Below, one piece after another: positions 40,067 through 47,833 of a stretch of 64,000 nt of DNA. A program made the translations under genes and the position numbers. This stretch comes from Noviluteimonas caseinilytica (GTDB lineage: Bacteria; Pseudomonadota; Gammaproteobacteria; Xanthomonadales; Xanthomonadaceae). The first letter of the stretch is position 1. The number at the start of each line of letters is the position of its first letter. The notes under the pieces were generated by a model. It had not been told where the DNA came from, did not search any database, and saw only the letters and a program-made list of their open reading frames with translations. The stretch is taken from NCBI RefSeq assembly GCF_018406605.1, contig NZ_AP024545.1, forward strand, positions 2,976,001-3,040,000, read 5' to 3'.

Positions 40067-40321
40067 TCAGACGTACTGCGTGGGGGGTCGCGTGCCGTTC
40101 CAGATCGCATCCTCGATCGACCCGTCGAGAACCGATCTGATGTGGAAACCGCGCGCTTCGATGGCCGTGCATGCTTGTTCGAGCGACATCCGGCCCGCGA
40201 TGCCTACATGGCGCGTGCCCGCATCGACCTTGATGCGCGCGCCGATGTCGATATCAAGCACCGCGTCTACGATGGCACGCACGCAATCGCCGCAGCGAAT
40301 GCCGTCAACGAGGAATTTCAT
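40067..40321 (-). CDS. HMA-domain protein (CopZ-like, CGDC motif)
   Basis: The 84-residue protein has the ferredoxin-like heavy-metal-associated fold with VDGIRCGDCVRAIVDAV. The usual GMTCxxC is altered to GIRCGDC but both Cys remain. It follows the copZ-like gene by 13 bases and is probably a diverged second chaperone. Confidence 0.8.
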   Translation of the reverse strand: MKFLVDGIRCGDCVRAIVDAVLDIDIGARIKVDAGTRHVGIAGRMSLEQACTAIEARGFHIRSVLDGSIEDAIWNGTRPPTQYV

Positions 40322-40334
40322 TTCGCCTCTCCGA

Positions 40335-40568
40335 TCAGGCTTGGCACGTACCGCAGCAAGCTTTCGGCGCGTCCTGCACCGACACCACTCGATAACCTTC
40401 CGATTCGATCGCTGCGGTCGCCAGGCCGGCGTCCACGCCGCCCTTGATGATCACGCTGCCGCCGGCGACATCCACCTGCACGGTTGCATTCGCATCCAAC
40501 GACTGGATGGCCTTGGTGATTGCGCGGACGCAATGCCCGCACGTCATCCCTTCGACGATCAGTTTCAT
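40335..40568 (-). CDS. copZ: Copper chaperone CopZ
   Basis: The 77-residue protein carries VEGMTCGHCVRAITKAI (metal-binding CGHC at about 10-13) and ends with an extra Cys group ACCGTCQA. It ferries Cu(I) in the cytoplasm to P-type ATPases. A CueR-type operator lies 45 bases upstream and a second serves the divergent ATPase gene. Confidence 0.92.
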   Translation of the reverse strand: MKLIVEGMTCGHCVRAITKAIQSLDANATVQVDVAGGSVIIKGGVDAGLATAAIESEGYRVVSVQDAPKACCGTCQA

Positions 40569-40612
40569 GGCCTTCTCCCGTCCGGCGAATTGCCGGCGGA
40601 AGGAGACTCCGG

Positions 40613-40635
40613 CTTACCCCGATGGGAAGGTCAAG
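40613..40635 (-). promoter_or_regulatory. CueR-type operator/promoter for copZ
   Basis: On the minus strand TTGACC leads into CTTCCC-ATCG-GGGTAAG, an imperfect dyad of the kind bound by CueR, with the long spacer typical of MerR-family promoters. Confidence 0.65.
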
Positions 40636-40661
40636 CGGAAGCAACCCATGGGATGCGGTGG

Positions 40662-40683
40662 TTGACCTTCCCCTCATGGGAAG
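40662..40683 (+). promoter_or_regulatory. CueR-type operator/promoter for the copA ATPase
   Basis: TTGACC runs into the dyad CTTCCC-CTCAT-GGGAAG. It is the mirror partner of the copZ operator 27 bases away and 37 bases before the ATPase ATG. Confidence 0.7.
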
Positions 40684-40720
40684 CCCGAAAGTGCGCCGCA
40701 TCCTTCCCGAGGCCATCGCC

Positions 40721-42925
40721 ATGAACGCCATCGCCGTCCCCTCGAACGCAGCGCAGCGGACCATGGAGTTCGCCATCGAGGGCATGACCTGCGCGTCCTG
40801 CGTGGCCCGCATCGAGCGCGCGTTGCGAAAGGTGCCTGGCGTGGTCGGGGCCACCGTCAACCTGGCCACGGAACGAGCGTCCGTCCACGTCGATGACGAC
40901 GTAGCCGATGAGGCGCTGCACGCCGCGGTGGTCGATGCCGGATACGCCGTCAAAGCGGCCAACCCGCGCATGCCCGAATACGAGGCCTCGGTGTCTGGCA
41001 TGTCGACCGAAGCACGCAACCTGATCGTCGCCGCAGTCTTGTCGCTGCCGCTCATGCTGCCGATGGCAGCCATGCCTTTCGGGCTGCACTGGGGCCTGCC
41101 GGGCTGGTGGCAATTGGCACTCGCTGCGCCGGTGCAGTTCGGGCTCGGCCTGCGCTTCTACAAATCAGCGTGGAAGGCCGTGCGCGCAGGCACGGGCAAC
41201 ATGGACCTGCTCGTCGCGCTGGGCACGTCGGCGGGATTCGGGTTGAGCCTGTTCAACCTGCTGCGCGCACCAGGTCACCACGGCAACTGGCCGCTGTACT
41301 TCGAGGCGTCGGCCGCGGTGACCACGTTGGTCTTGCTCGGCAAGTGGCTGGAAGGACGCGCGAAGCGACAGACCACTGAGGCGATAGGAGCGTTGCAGGC
41401 GCTGCGGCCGGGCACGGCGCGCGTCATCCGCGACGGCGTCGAGCAAGACCTTGTGATCGACGCGGTCGTCACCAGCGACGTCGTGATCGTGCGTCCCGGC
41501 GAGCGCTTCCCCGTGGATGGCGATGTGGTCGAAGGCCGCACGCATGCCGACGAATCGCTGGTCACGGGCGAATCGCTGCCGGTGGCAAAGGAGGTCGGCG
41601 ACCGTGTTACCGGCGGCGCCATCAACGGCGATGGTCGCGTTGTATTGCGCGCGACGGCGGTCGGCTCCGAAAGCGTGCTGGCCCGCATCATCCGCATGGT
41701 CGAGGAAGCGCAAGGGCGCAAGGCGCCGATCCAACAGGTCGTTGATCGGGTGAGCGCCGTGTTCGTCCCCGTCGTGGTGGGGATCTCGCTCGTTACCTTC
41801 GCTGCCTGGGGCCTTGGGACCAGCGATTGGAGCGCGGCGATCCTGCACGCGATCGCGGTGCTCGTCATCGCCTGTCCGTGCGCCCTGGGCCTGGCGACGC
41901 CGACGGCGGTGATGGCAGGCACAGGCGTCGCGGCGCGCGCCGGCGTGCTGTTCAAGGATGCCGAGGCGCTGGAAATCGCCAAGCACGTAGCGATCGTCGC
42001 GTTCGACAAGACCGGCACACTGACCGAAGGCAAACCTGTCCTCGCCCAGCGCGCGGCCGTCGACGGCGATGCGCGTGAACTTCTGCGCCTCGCCGCGTCG
42101 ATGCAGTCGGGGTCCGAGCATCCGCTTGCGAAGGCCGTGGTCGCCGCATACGACGAGGTCGTGGCGACGGCCGACGATGTTCAGGCTGTCCCGGGTCGCG
42201 GTTTGCGTGGTTCGGTTGAAGGCCGCGAACTCTTCCTGGGGAGCACCCTGTGGATGCGCGAGGAAGGTGTCGACCTGTCACCGCTGGCGGAGCGTCAAGC
42301 TGTGCTCACCTCGTCGGGCCATTCGGTGTCCTGGCTTGCCGAGCGTACGCACGCTGGTGTTCGACTTCTCGGCTTGCTGTCCTTCCGTGACCAGCCGCGC
42401 CCCGGGGCACGAGAAGCGATCGCGCGCCTCCATGGCATGGGCCTGCGCACGATCATGATCTCCGGCGACAATCGCAGCGCGGCCGAGACCGTCGCACGCG
42501 CGCTAGGCATTGACGAAGTCCGTGCCGAAGTCCTCCCGGGTGGCAAGGCCGACGTCGTGCGCGAGTTGCAGCGCGACGGTCGCGTTGCCATGGTCGGCGA
42601 CGGCATCAACGACGCGCCCGCCCTCGCCGCCGCCGACGTCGGCATCGCGATGGGCAGCGGCACCGACGTCGCGATGCACGCAGCCGGCATCACGCTCATG
42701 CGCTCCGAGCCATCCCTGGTCGCCGACGCCATCGACATCTCCCGCCGCACCACGCGCAAGATTCACCAGAACCTGTTCTGGGCGTTCGGCTATAACGTCG
42801 TCGGCCTGCCGCTCGCCGCGATGGGACTCCTCGACCCGGTTATTGCCAGCGCCGCGATGGCCTTCTCGTCGGTCAGCGTCGTGTCGAATACCCTGTTGCT
42901 GCGCCGCTGGTCGCCGTCGCCGTGA
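40721..42925 (+). CDS. copA: Cu(I)-exporting P1B-type ATPase CopA
   Basis: The 734-residue pump has one N-terminal HMA domain (EGMTCASCVARIERAL, about 20-35), eight membrane helices and the catalytic motifs VTGESLP, ACPCALGLATP, DKTGTLTEG, SEHPLAKAV and GDGINDAPALAAADVG. It is the classical CopA/CueA architecture, unlike the HMBD-type pump at 33102-35318. It is controlled by an adjacent CueR-type operator and its stop overlaps the GTG region before cueR. The gene is divergent from copZ. Confidence 0.96.
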   Translation: MNAIAVPSNAAQRTMEFAIEGMTCASCVARIERALRKVPGVVGATVNLATERASVHVDDDVADEALHAAVVDAGYAVKAANPRMPEYEASVSGMSTEARNLIVAAVLSLPLMLPMAAMPFGLHWGLPGWWQLALAAPVQFGLGLRFYKSAWKAVRAGTGNMDLLVALGTSAGFGLSLFNLLRAPGHHGNWPLYFEASAAVTTLVLLGKWLEGRAKRQTTEAIGALQALRPGTARVIRDGVEQDLVIDAVVTSDVVIVRPGERFPVDGDVVEGRTHADESLVTGESLPVAKEVGDRVTGGAINGDGRVVLRATAVGSESVLARIIRMVEEAQGRKAPIQQVVDRVSAVFVPVVVGISLVTFAAWGLGTSDWSAAILHAIAVLVIACPCALGLATPTAVMAGTGVAARAGVLFKDAEALEIAKHVAIVAFDKTGTLTEGKPVLAQRAAVDGDARELLRLAASMQSGSEHPLAKAVVAAYDEVVATADDVQAVPGRGLRGSVEGRELFLGSTLWMREEGVDLSPLAERQAVLTSSGHSVSWLAERTHAGVRLLGLLSFRDQPRPGAREAIARLHGMGLRTIMISGDNRSAAETVARALGIDEVRAEVLPGGKADVVRELQRDGRVAMVGDGINDAPALAAADVGIAMGSGTDVAMHAAGITLMRSEPSLVADAIDISRRTTRKIHQNLFWAFGYNVVGLPLAAMGLLDPVIASAAMAFSSVSVVSNTLLLRRWSPSP

Positions 42926-42936
42926 GGACCTCTTCC

Positions 42937-43377
42937 ATGCCCCGTAAAGCCCCACGCCCCGAACTTGCCGACGCCAAGTCGCAAGGCTTCCACAACATCG
43001 GCGAGGCCGCCGCGCTCACCGGAATCAGTGCGAAGATGATCCGGCACTACGAGAGCATCGACCTGATCCCGGAGGCGGGCCGCACCTTCGCCGGCTACCG
43101 CATCTACACCGACAACGACCTGCACCGCATCCGCTTCATCAAGCGCGCACGCACGCTGGGCTTCTCCATGAAGGAAATCGCGAACCTGCTCGGCCTGTGG
43201 GACGACCGCGGGCGCGCCAGCGCAGACGTGAAGAAGCTCGCGCACCAGCATGCGCAAGCGCTGGCGGAAAAGATCGCGGAAATGCAGTCGATGCAGCGGA
43301 CGCTCGAAGACCTCGCGCGCCGTTGCCACGGCGATGCGCGACCGGAGTGTCCGATCCTCGACGACCTCGCTTCGTAG
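42937..43377 (+). CDS. cueR: MerR-family copper-responsive activator CueR
   Basis: The 146-residue regulator has an N-terminal winged HTH (NIGEAAALTGISAKMIRHYE, then AGYRIYTDNDLHRIRFIKRAR), a dimerisation helix and the C-terminal Cu(I) loop CHGDARPECPILDDLA, whose two Cys match those of CueR. It should act on the two dyads at 40613-40635 and 40662-40683. ATG at 42937 with GAGG nine bases upstream is preferred to the overlapping GTG at 42922. Confidence 0.93.
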   Translation: MPRKAPRPELADAKSQGFHNIGEAAALTGISAKMIRHYESIDLIPEAGRTFAGYRIYTDNDLHRIRFIKRARTLGFSMKEIANLLGLWDDRGRASADVKKLAHQHAQALAEKIAEMQSMQRTLEDLARRCHGDARPECPILDDLAS

Positions 43378-43558
43378 TGGGCCGCACCGCCAAGAAGTGA
43401 GACTCTCGACGACAGGAGCGCGCGGCAAAAGCCCGCCATCTCCGCGCCCGGCGAGCGCGAGTATGCTTCCGCGGCGGGATGTGGATTCTGTGCCGGATAC
43501 TGACTGGGCGCGTCTGCCGACGGCCACATTGGTAATCAACGAGTTGAGGAGACCCGGA

Positions 43559-44182
43559 GTGGGCGATTGCTGCGGTTGCGACCTCGATATCAAGGCCATG
43601 CAGGAAGCGCAGAAGCGCGTCCTCCGCACGGTCATGCTGATCAACATCGCGACCTTCGGGATGATGGTCGGCGCGGCTTGGTACAGCCGATCATCGGCGC
43701 TCCTGTCAGGCACGCTGGACAACCTCGGCGACGCTGTAACGTACGCACTCAGCCTGTCTGTTGTCGCGGCCGGAGCGCGCGCCAAGGCTCGTGTAGCCGT
43801 ATTCAAAGGGGCGCTCATTTCGTGCGCCGCACTCGGCGTTGCGATTCAGATCGGATGGCGACTGGCGCACCCGACGGTGCCAATCTTTGAAGGCATGGGT
43901 GTCGCCGCGATCCTCAACCTCGCAGCAAATCTGTATTGCCTGCGCCTCCTGAATCCGTACCGTGCCGGCGACGTCAACATGGCTTCCGCGTGGGAGTGCT
44001 CGCGCAACGACGTCTTCGAGGGGATTGCCGTCATCGTCGCGACGGTCGCCGTGTGGGTGTTCGATGCGGGATGGCCCGACATCGTCGTGGCGATTGCGCT
44101 CCTGTTGCTGTTCCTGCGGTCCGCATTTCGCGTCCTGCGATCGGCGACATTGGCCTACCGCGCCTCGCCGTCCAACACCTGA
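43559..44182 (+). CDS. Cation-efflux-family (CDF-like) membrane protein
   Basis: The 207-residue protein begins with a Cys cluster (GDCCGCDLD) and has five or six predicted helices. SALLSGTLDNLGDAVTYALS corresponds to the second-helix CDF metal site with Asp at both positions, and WECSRNDVFEGIAVIVA to the fifth-helix site. It lacks the long cytoplasmic C-terminal domain of CzcD. The GTG start follows GAGGAG and places the Cys motif at the N-terminus. It is probably a divalent metal exporter; specificity is unknown. Confidence 0.78.
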   Translation: MGDCCGCDLDIKAMQEAQKRVLRTVMLINIATFGMMVGAAWYSRSSALLSGTLDNLGDAVTYALSLSVVAAGARAKARVAVFKGALISCAALGVAIQIGWRLAHPTVPIFEGMGVAAILNLAANLYCLRLLNPYRAGDVNMASAWECSRNDVFEGIAVIVATVAVWVFDAGWPDIVVAIALLLLFLRSAFRVLRSATLAYRASPSNT

Positions 44183-44203
44183 ACCCGCGACGCTCGCCAG
44201 GGG

Positions 44204-44231
44204 TTGACCTCGCTCCATATTTCGATATTCT
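44204..44231 (+). promoter_or_regulatory. Promoter/operator of the ars operon
   Basis: TTGACC and TATTCT are separated by 16 bases. The spacer and -10 contain ATATTTCGATATT, an AT-rich imperfect dyad suited to an ArsR site. The -10 ends seven bases before the arsR ATG. Confidence 0.55.
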
Positions 44232-44238
44232 CGGAACC

Positions 44239-44583
44239 ATGGAAATGCCATCCGCCCTCGCCAGCCTCTCCGCCCTCGGTCACGAGTCCCGCCTCCGCGC
44301 GTTCCGCCGCCTCGTCGAGGCCGGCACCGACGGCATGCCGGTAGGCGAACTGCGCGAACACCTGGACCTCCCCGCCGCGACGTTGACCGCGCACCTCAAC
44401 GTGCTGCGTGGGTCCGGGCTCGTGGTCGACCAGCGCGAGGGCCGGGTGATCCGCGTGCGCGCGAACTACGACCAGATGAACGCGCTGATCGCCTACCTCA
44501 CCGAGAACTGCTGCGCCGGGACCGCGGACTGCGGCCCCACACCCATCGCCTGCAAGCCACGCAAGAAAGGAGCCCCGAAGTGA
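44239..44583 (+). CDS. arsR: ArsR-family arsenic-responsive repressor
   Basis: The 114-residue winged-helix repressor has LGHESRLRAFRRLVEAG and the recognition region LDLPAATLTAHLNVLRGSGLVV. The alpha-3 ELCVC metal box of E. coli ArsR is missing. Instead the C-terminus has Cys91, Cys92 and Cys98, with the same spacing as the arsenite site of Acidithiobacillus ferrooxidans ArsR (Cys95, 96, 102). It starts the ars operon and its TGA overlaps the arsI GTG. Confidence 0.93.
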   Translation: MEMPSALASLSALGHESRLRAFRRLVEAGTDGMPVGELREHLDLPAATLTAHLNVLRGSGLVVDQREGRVIRVRANYDQMNALIAYLTENCCAGTADCGPTPIACKPRKKGAPK

Positions 44584-45068
44584 ACCGCTTCCACGTACAC
44601 CTCAACGTCGCCGACCTCGCCGCCAGCATCCGCTTCTATTCGCAGCTTTTCGCCACACAGCCCACCGTCGTGAAGGACGACTACGCGAAGTGGATGCTCG
44701 AAGACCCGCGCGTGAACTTCGCGATATCCAATACCGGGCGCGCAACGGGCATTGATCACCTGGGCCTGCAAGTCGACAACGGCGACGAGCTCGTCGCGCT
44801 CGGCAAACGCCTGGACGCCGCGGGCGGCACCGTGGTTCCAGAGGAGGCGACGATCTGCTGCTACGCGCGCTCCGACAAGAACTGGACCGAAGACCCGCAG
44901 GGCACTCGCTGGGAAACGTTCCACACGTTCGGCGAGGCGACGACGTACCACGCGGGCGATGCCGCCTGCGCGACCGACGGCGCGGCATGCACGCCGAACG
45001 TCGCTGAGATCAAGCCTAAGGTCGACAAGGGCACGTCCTGCTGCTCGCCCGCCGCCGCGTGCTGCTGA
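44580..45068 (+). CDS. arsI: ArsI/CadI-type dioxygenase (organoarsenical C-As lyase)
   Basis: The 162-residue vicinal-oxygen-chelate protein has FHVHLNVADLAASIRFYSQL, GIDHLGLQV and the Fe-binding Glu in GTRWETFHT. The Cys pair in ATICCYARSDKNW (Cys93-94) matches the arsenical-binding pair of ArsI. The C-terminus is Cys-rich (CATDGAACTP and SCCSPAAACC). ArsI cleaves methyl-arsenite and aromatic arsenicals; CadI relatives answer to cadmium. The GTG start overlaps arsR. Confidence 0.88.
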   Translation: MNRFHVHLNVADLAASIRFYSQLFATQPTVVKDDYAKWMLEDPRVNFAISNTGRATGIDHLGLQVDNGDELVALGKRLDAAGGTVVPEEATICCYARSDKNWTEDPQGTRWETFHTFGEATTYHAGDAACATDGAACTPNVAEIKPKVDKGTSCCSPAAACC

Positions 45069-45078
45069 GGGCGCAGAC

Positions 45079-45567
45079 ATGGACACCACCTACAACGCCC
45101 TGTTCCTGTGCACGGGCAACTCCGCGCGCAGCCAGATGGCCGAAGTGCTGTTGAACGCGATGGGCCAAGGGCACTTCCGCGCCTACAGCGCGGGAAGCCA
45201 TCCGTCGGGCGAAGTACATCCGCTCGCGCTGCAAACCATCCGCGACTTCGGCCTCGGCGCCGAGACACTACGCAGCAAGAGCTGGAACGAGTTCGCCGGC
45301 CCAGCCGCGCCGACAATGGATTTCGTCATCACCGTCTGCGACAAGGCCGCCGGCGAATCCTGCCCGGTGTGGCCAGGCCATCCGGCGATGGCGCACTGGG
45401 GTGTGCCCGACCCCGCCGCGTCGGGCGATCCGCATGCGTTCCGCGATGCGTGGCTGACGCTGCGACGTCGCATCGAACTCATGCTCGCCCTCCCCCTGCA
45501 CACGCTGGACAAGATGGCCCGCGAGCAGCGCCTTAATGCCATCGCCGACGAAGGGTCGACCTCGTGA
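45079..45567 (+). CDS. arsC: Arsenate reductase, LMW-phosphatase fold (first type)
   Basis: The 162-residue protein has the phosphatase loop CTGNSARS (Cys11-Arg17) and, downstream, CDKAAGESCPVWPGHP, a redox Cys pair of one ArsC subfamily. It should reduce arsenate to arsenite for export. GTGA overlaps the next arsC-like gene. Confidence 0.92.
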   Translation: MDTTYNALFLCTGNSARSQMAEVLLNAMGQGHFRAYSAGSHPSGEVHPLALQTIRDFGLGAETLRSKSWNEFAGPAAPTMDFVITVCDKAAGESCPVWPGHPAMAHWGVPDPAASGDPHAFRDAWLTLRRRIELMLALPLHTLDKMAREQRLNAIADEGSTS

Positions 45568-45947
45568 AGCGCGTCCTGTTCGTGTGCATCGAAAACTCCA
45601 ACCGCAGCCAGATGGCGGAAGCCTTCGCACGCATGATCGGCGGCGCCGACGTCGACGCCTTGAGCGCGGGGTCGGCCCCATCCGGCGTCATCAATCCGAA
45701 GGCGATCCGCGCAATGTCGGAACTGGGGTACGACCTCACCACGCACGGCTCGAAGTCGCTCGACGAGATTTCGGGCGAGTTCGACGCGGTGGTGACGATG
45801 GGCTGCGGCGATTCCTGCCCGTGGGTGCCGGCGAAGCGACGCGAGGACTGGGCCCTGCCTGACCCCAAGCACCTCGAAGGCGATGAGTACCGCGCCGTCC
45901 GCGACGACATCCGCGAGCGCGTCCGCGCGTTGTTGGCGTCGCTGTGA
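45564..45947 (+). CDS. Arsenate reductase-like, LMW-phosphatase fold (second type)
   Basis: The 127-residue protein has the loop CIENSNRSQ (Cys8) and MGCGDSCPWVPAKRREDWALP, features of the shorter ArsC subgroup often joined to aquaporin AqpS or ArsB. It differs clearly from the preceding arsC, so it is not a tandem duplicate. GTG start overlaps the previous stop; its own stop overlaps the aquaporin start. Confidence 0.88.
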   Translation: MKRVLFVCIENSNRSQMAEAFARMIGGADVDALSAGSAPSGVINPKAIRAMSELGYDLTTHGSKSLDEISGEFDAVVTMGCGDSCPWVPAKRREDWALPDPKHLEGDEYRAVRDDIRERVRALLASL

Positions 45948-46612
45948 ACGCACTCGGTCGTCGGCTGCTCGCCGAGTTCCTGGGCACCACGCTCCTCCTC
46001 GCCACCGTCGTCGGTTCCGGGATCATGGGCGTCGCGCTGTCGCGCGGAAACGACGGCGTCGCGCTGCTCGCGAACGCAGGGGCCACGGCCGGCGCGCTGT
46101 ACGTCCTGATCGTGTTGTTCGGCCCCATCTCGGGCGCGCACTTCAACCCGGCCGTGACCCTGGCGATGCGCGTCCGAGGCGAAGTCGACACGCGCACGGC
46201 CGTGGCCTACGTCGCGGTGCAGGTCATCGCTGCGGTTGTCGGCGTGGCGGTCGCGCACGCGATGTTCGACCAGGCGCTGTTGCAACCCGGCACGCATGCG
46301 CGCACCGGGGCGTCGCAGTGGTTGAGCGAAGGGGTCGCGACCTTCGGGCTCTTGCTGACCATCCTCCTCGGCGCGCGCCATCGGCCTGCCGCGCTACCGG
46401 CGCTCGTCGCCGCATGGATTTTCGCAGCGTACTGGTTCACCGCCAGCACGTCCTTCGCAAACCCCGCCGTCACGTTCGCGCGCGCGTTGACGCAGACGTT
46501 CGCCGGCATTCGCCTCGTGGACGTGCCAGCGTTCGTAGGCGCTCAACTCGCGGGCGCATTGGCCGCGATAGGTTTGGCGTCGGCGCTCATCCGACCACAG
46601 AACAACCACTAG
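45944..46612 (+). CDS. Aquaglyceroporin-type arsenite channel (AqpS-like)
   Basis: The 222-residue MIP-family channel has two NPA boxes (HFNPAVTLAMR and FANPAVTFARALT). It lies in the ars operon where AqpS replaces ArsB, letting arsenite made by ArsC leave down its gradient. The GTG start overlaps the previous stop. Its TAG stop shares a CTAG palindrome with the czcD stop. Confidence 0.9.
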   Translation: MNALGRRLLAEFLGTTLLLATVVGSGIMGVALSRGNDGVALLANAGATAGALYVLIVLFGPISGAHFNPAVTLAMRVRGEVDTRTAVAYVAVQVIAAVVGVAVAHAMFDQALLQPGTHARTGASQWLSEGVATFGLLLTILLGARHRPAALPALVAAWIFAAYWFTASTSFANPAVTFARALTQTFAGIRLVDVPAFVGAQLAGALAAIGLASALIRPQNNH

Positions 46613-47505
46613 GAATGCAAGTGGTCACCCTCTTCCCTGCTCCGCTCCATCTGTAGCGTCGAGTGCTCGATGCCGAAGCGCTCGTCCAGTGCTGCGGCCA
46701 GCCTGCGCCGCACGTCATCGAGGTCTACGGCGACGTCGGTGACGACGACGTGGCCGGTGAGAATCACCTCGCGCGAACCCATCGACCAAACATGCAGATC
46801 GTGCACCAGCGTCACCGACGGGTGCGCTTGCATCATCGTTCGCACCTCGTCGATGTCGATGTCGCTCGGCGTGCCCTGCATCAGCATGTGGCCGGCGGCG
46901 CGCAGCAACGTCCAGGTGCGCGGGAGGACCCACAGCCCGATCAGCACCGCGATGATCGGATCGACGATGGTCCAGCCCGTGGCGCGGATGATCAGCGCGC
47001 CGATCAAGACGCCGATCGACCCGAGCATGTCGCTCCACACTTCCAGGTAGGCGCCCTTCACGTTGAGGCTCGTGCCGCTGCCGGCCTTCAGCAAGCGCAT
47101 CGAGATCAGGTTCACCACGAGGCCGAACGCAGCGATCACCAGCATGCCGCCCGATGCGACGTCCGGTGGGTTCCGAAATCTTCCGATAGCTTCCCAGAGG
47201 ATGTAGGCCGCGACGACGAACAGCAGCCCGCCGTTGATCATCGCGCCGATGGCTTCCATCCGCGCGTAGCCGTACGTACGGCGCTCATCCGCAGGCTTCC
47301 GGCTGAGGCGGACGGCGAAGAGCGACACTGCGAGCGCGATGACATCCGTCGCCATGTGCGCCGCATCCGACAGCAACGCCAGGCTGTTGGTGATGAGACC
47401 GCCGGCGACCTCCGCGATCAGGAACGCGGTGGTGAGCCCGAAGGCCCACCACAGCGGTCGCTCATGCTGGATTTCACCCGTACCGTGATCGTGTCCAGCG
47501 CCCAT
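46609..47505 (-). CDS. czcD: Cation diffusion facilitator CzcD
   Basis: The 298-residue protein has six helices and a cytoplasmic C-terminal domain. The second-helix metal site is SDAAHMATD; the fifth-helix site reads YLEVWSDMLGS, with Glu where ZitB has His. The N-terminal GAGHDHG is His-rich. It exports Zn(II)/Co(II)/Cd(II) to the periplasm. It follows the PII-like gene directly. Confidence 0.93.
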   Translation of the reverse strand: MGAGHDHGTGEIQHERPLWWAFGLTTAFLIAEVAGGLITNSLALLSDAAHMATDVIALAVSLFAVRLSRKPADERRTYGYARMEAIGAMINGGLLFVVAAYILWEAIGRFRNPPDVASGGMLVIAAFGLVVNLISMRLLKAGSGTSLNVKGAYLEVWSDMLGSIGVLIGALIIRATGWTIVDPIIAVLIGLWVLPRTWTLLRAAGHMLMQGTPSDIDIDEVRTMMQAHPSVTLVHDLHVWSMGSREVILTGHVVVTDVAVDLDDVRRRLAAALDERFGIEHSTLQMERSREEGDHLHS

Positions 47506-47506
47506 G

Positions 47507-47833
47507 TCAGGTGCCCTCCGCCGGTGCAATGGCGACGCTTTGATCGACCGGGATGACGTACACCCACCCCGCGTCGCCGCGCCCCGTCCATCCAACGCGC
47601 CGGAACAGCTCCACCGCCTGCTCGACCCGCTCCGCTTCGCAGAACAGCTCCATCTGCACCTCGCTGACCACGAGGTCACCTAATTGCACCGAGTACTCCT
47701 GCTCGCGCGCATCCAGCGCACGAAGGAGCCCCTTCACGTCGAAGAGGCTCAAGCGCTGGAAGCCGGCGGCGCCGAGGGCGTGGATCAGGTCCGACACCCG
47801 CGAGCGGTGCACGAACGCCTTGATCAATTTCAT
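47507..47833 (-). CDS. PII-like protein linked to the Czc pump
   Basis: The 108-residue protein starts MKLIKAFVHRSRVSDLIHAL and contains GFQRLSLFDVKGLLRAL and SEVQMELFCEAERVEQAVEL, the order of strands and helices in PII/PII-like trimers. The T-loop region (LDAREQEYSVQL) lacks the uridylylation Tyr context of GlnB. PII-like genes beside HME-RND pumps form a known group of unclear role. Its ATG overlaps the czcA stop. Confidence 0.82.
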   Translation of the reverse strand: MKLIKAFVHRSRVSDLIHALGAAGFQRLSLFDVKGLLRALDAREQEYSVQLGDLVVSEVQMELFCEAERVEQAVELFRRVGWTGRGDAGWVYVIPVDQSVAIAPAEGT

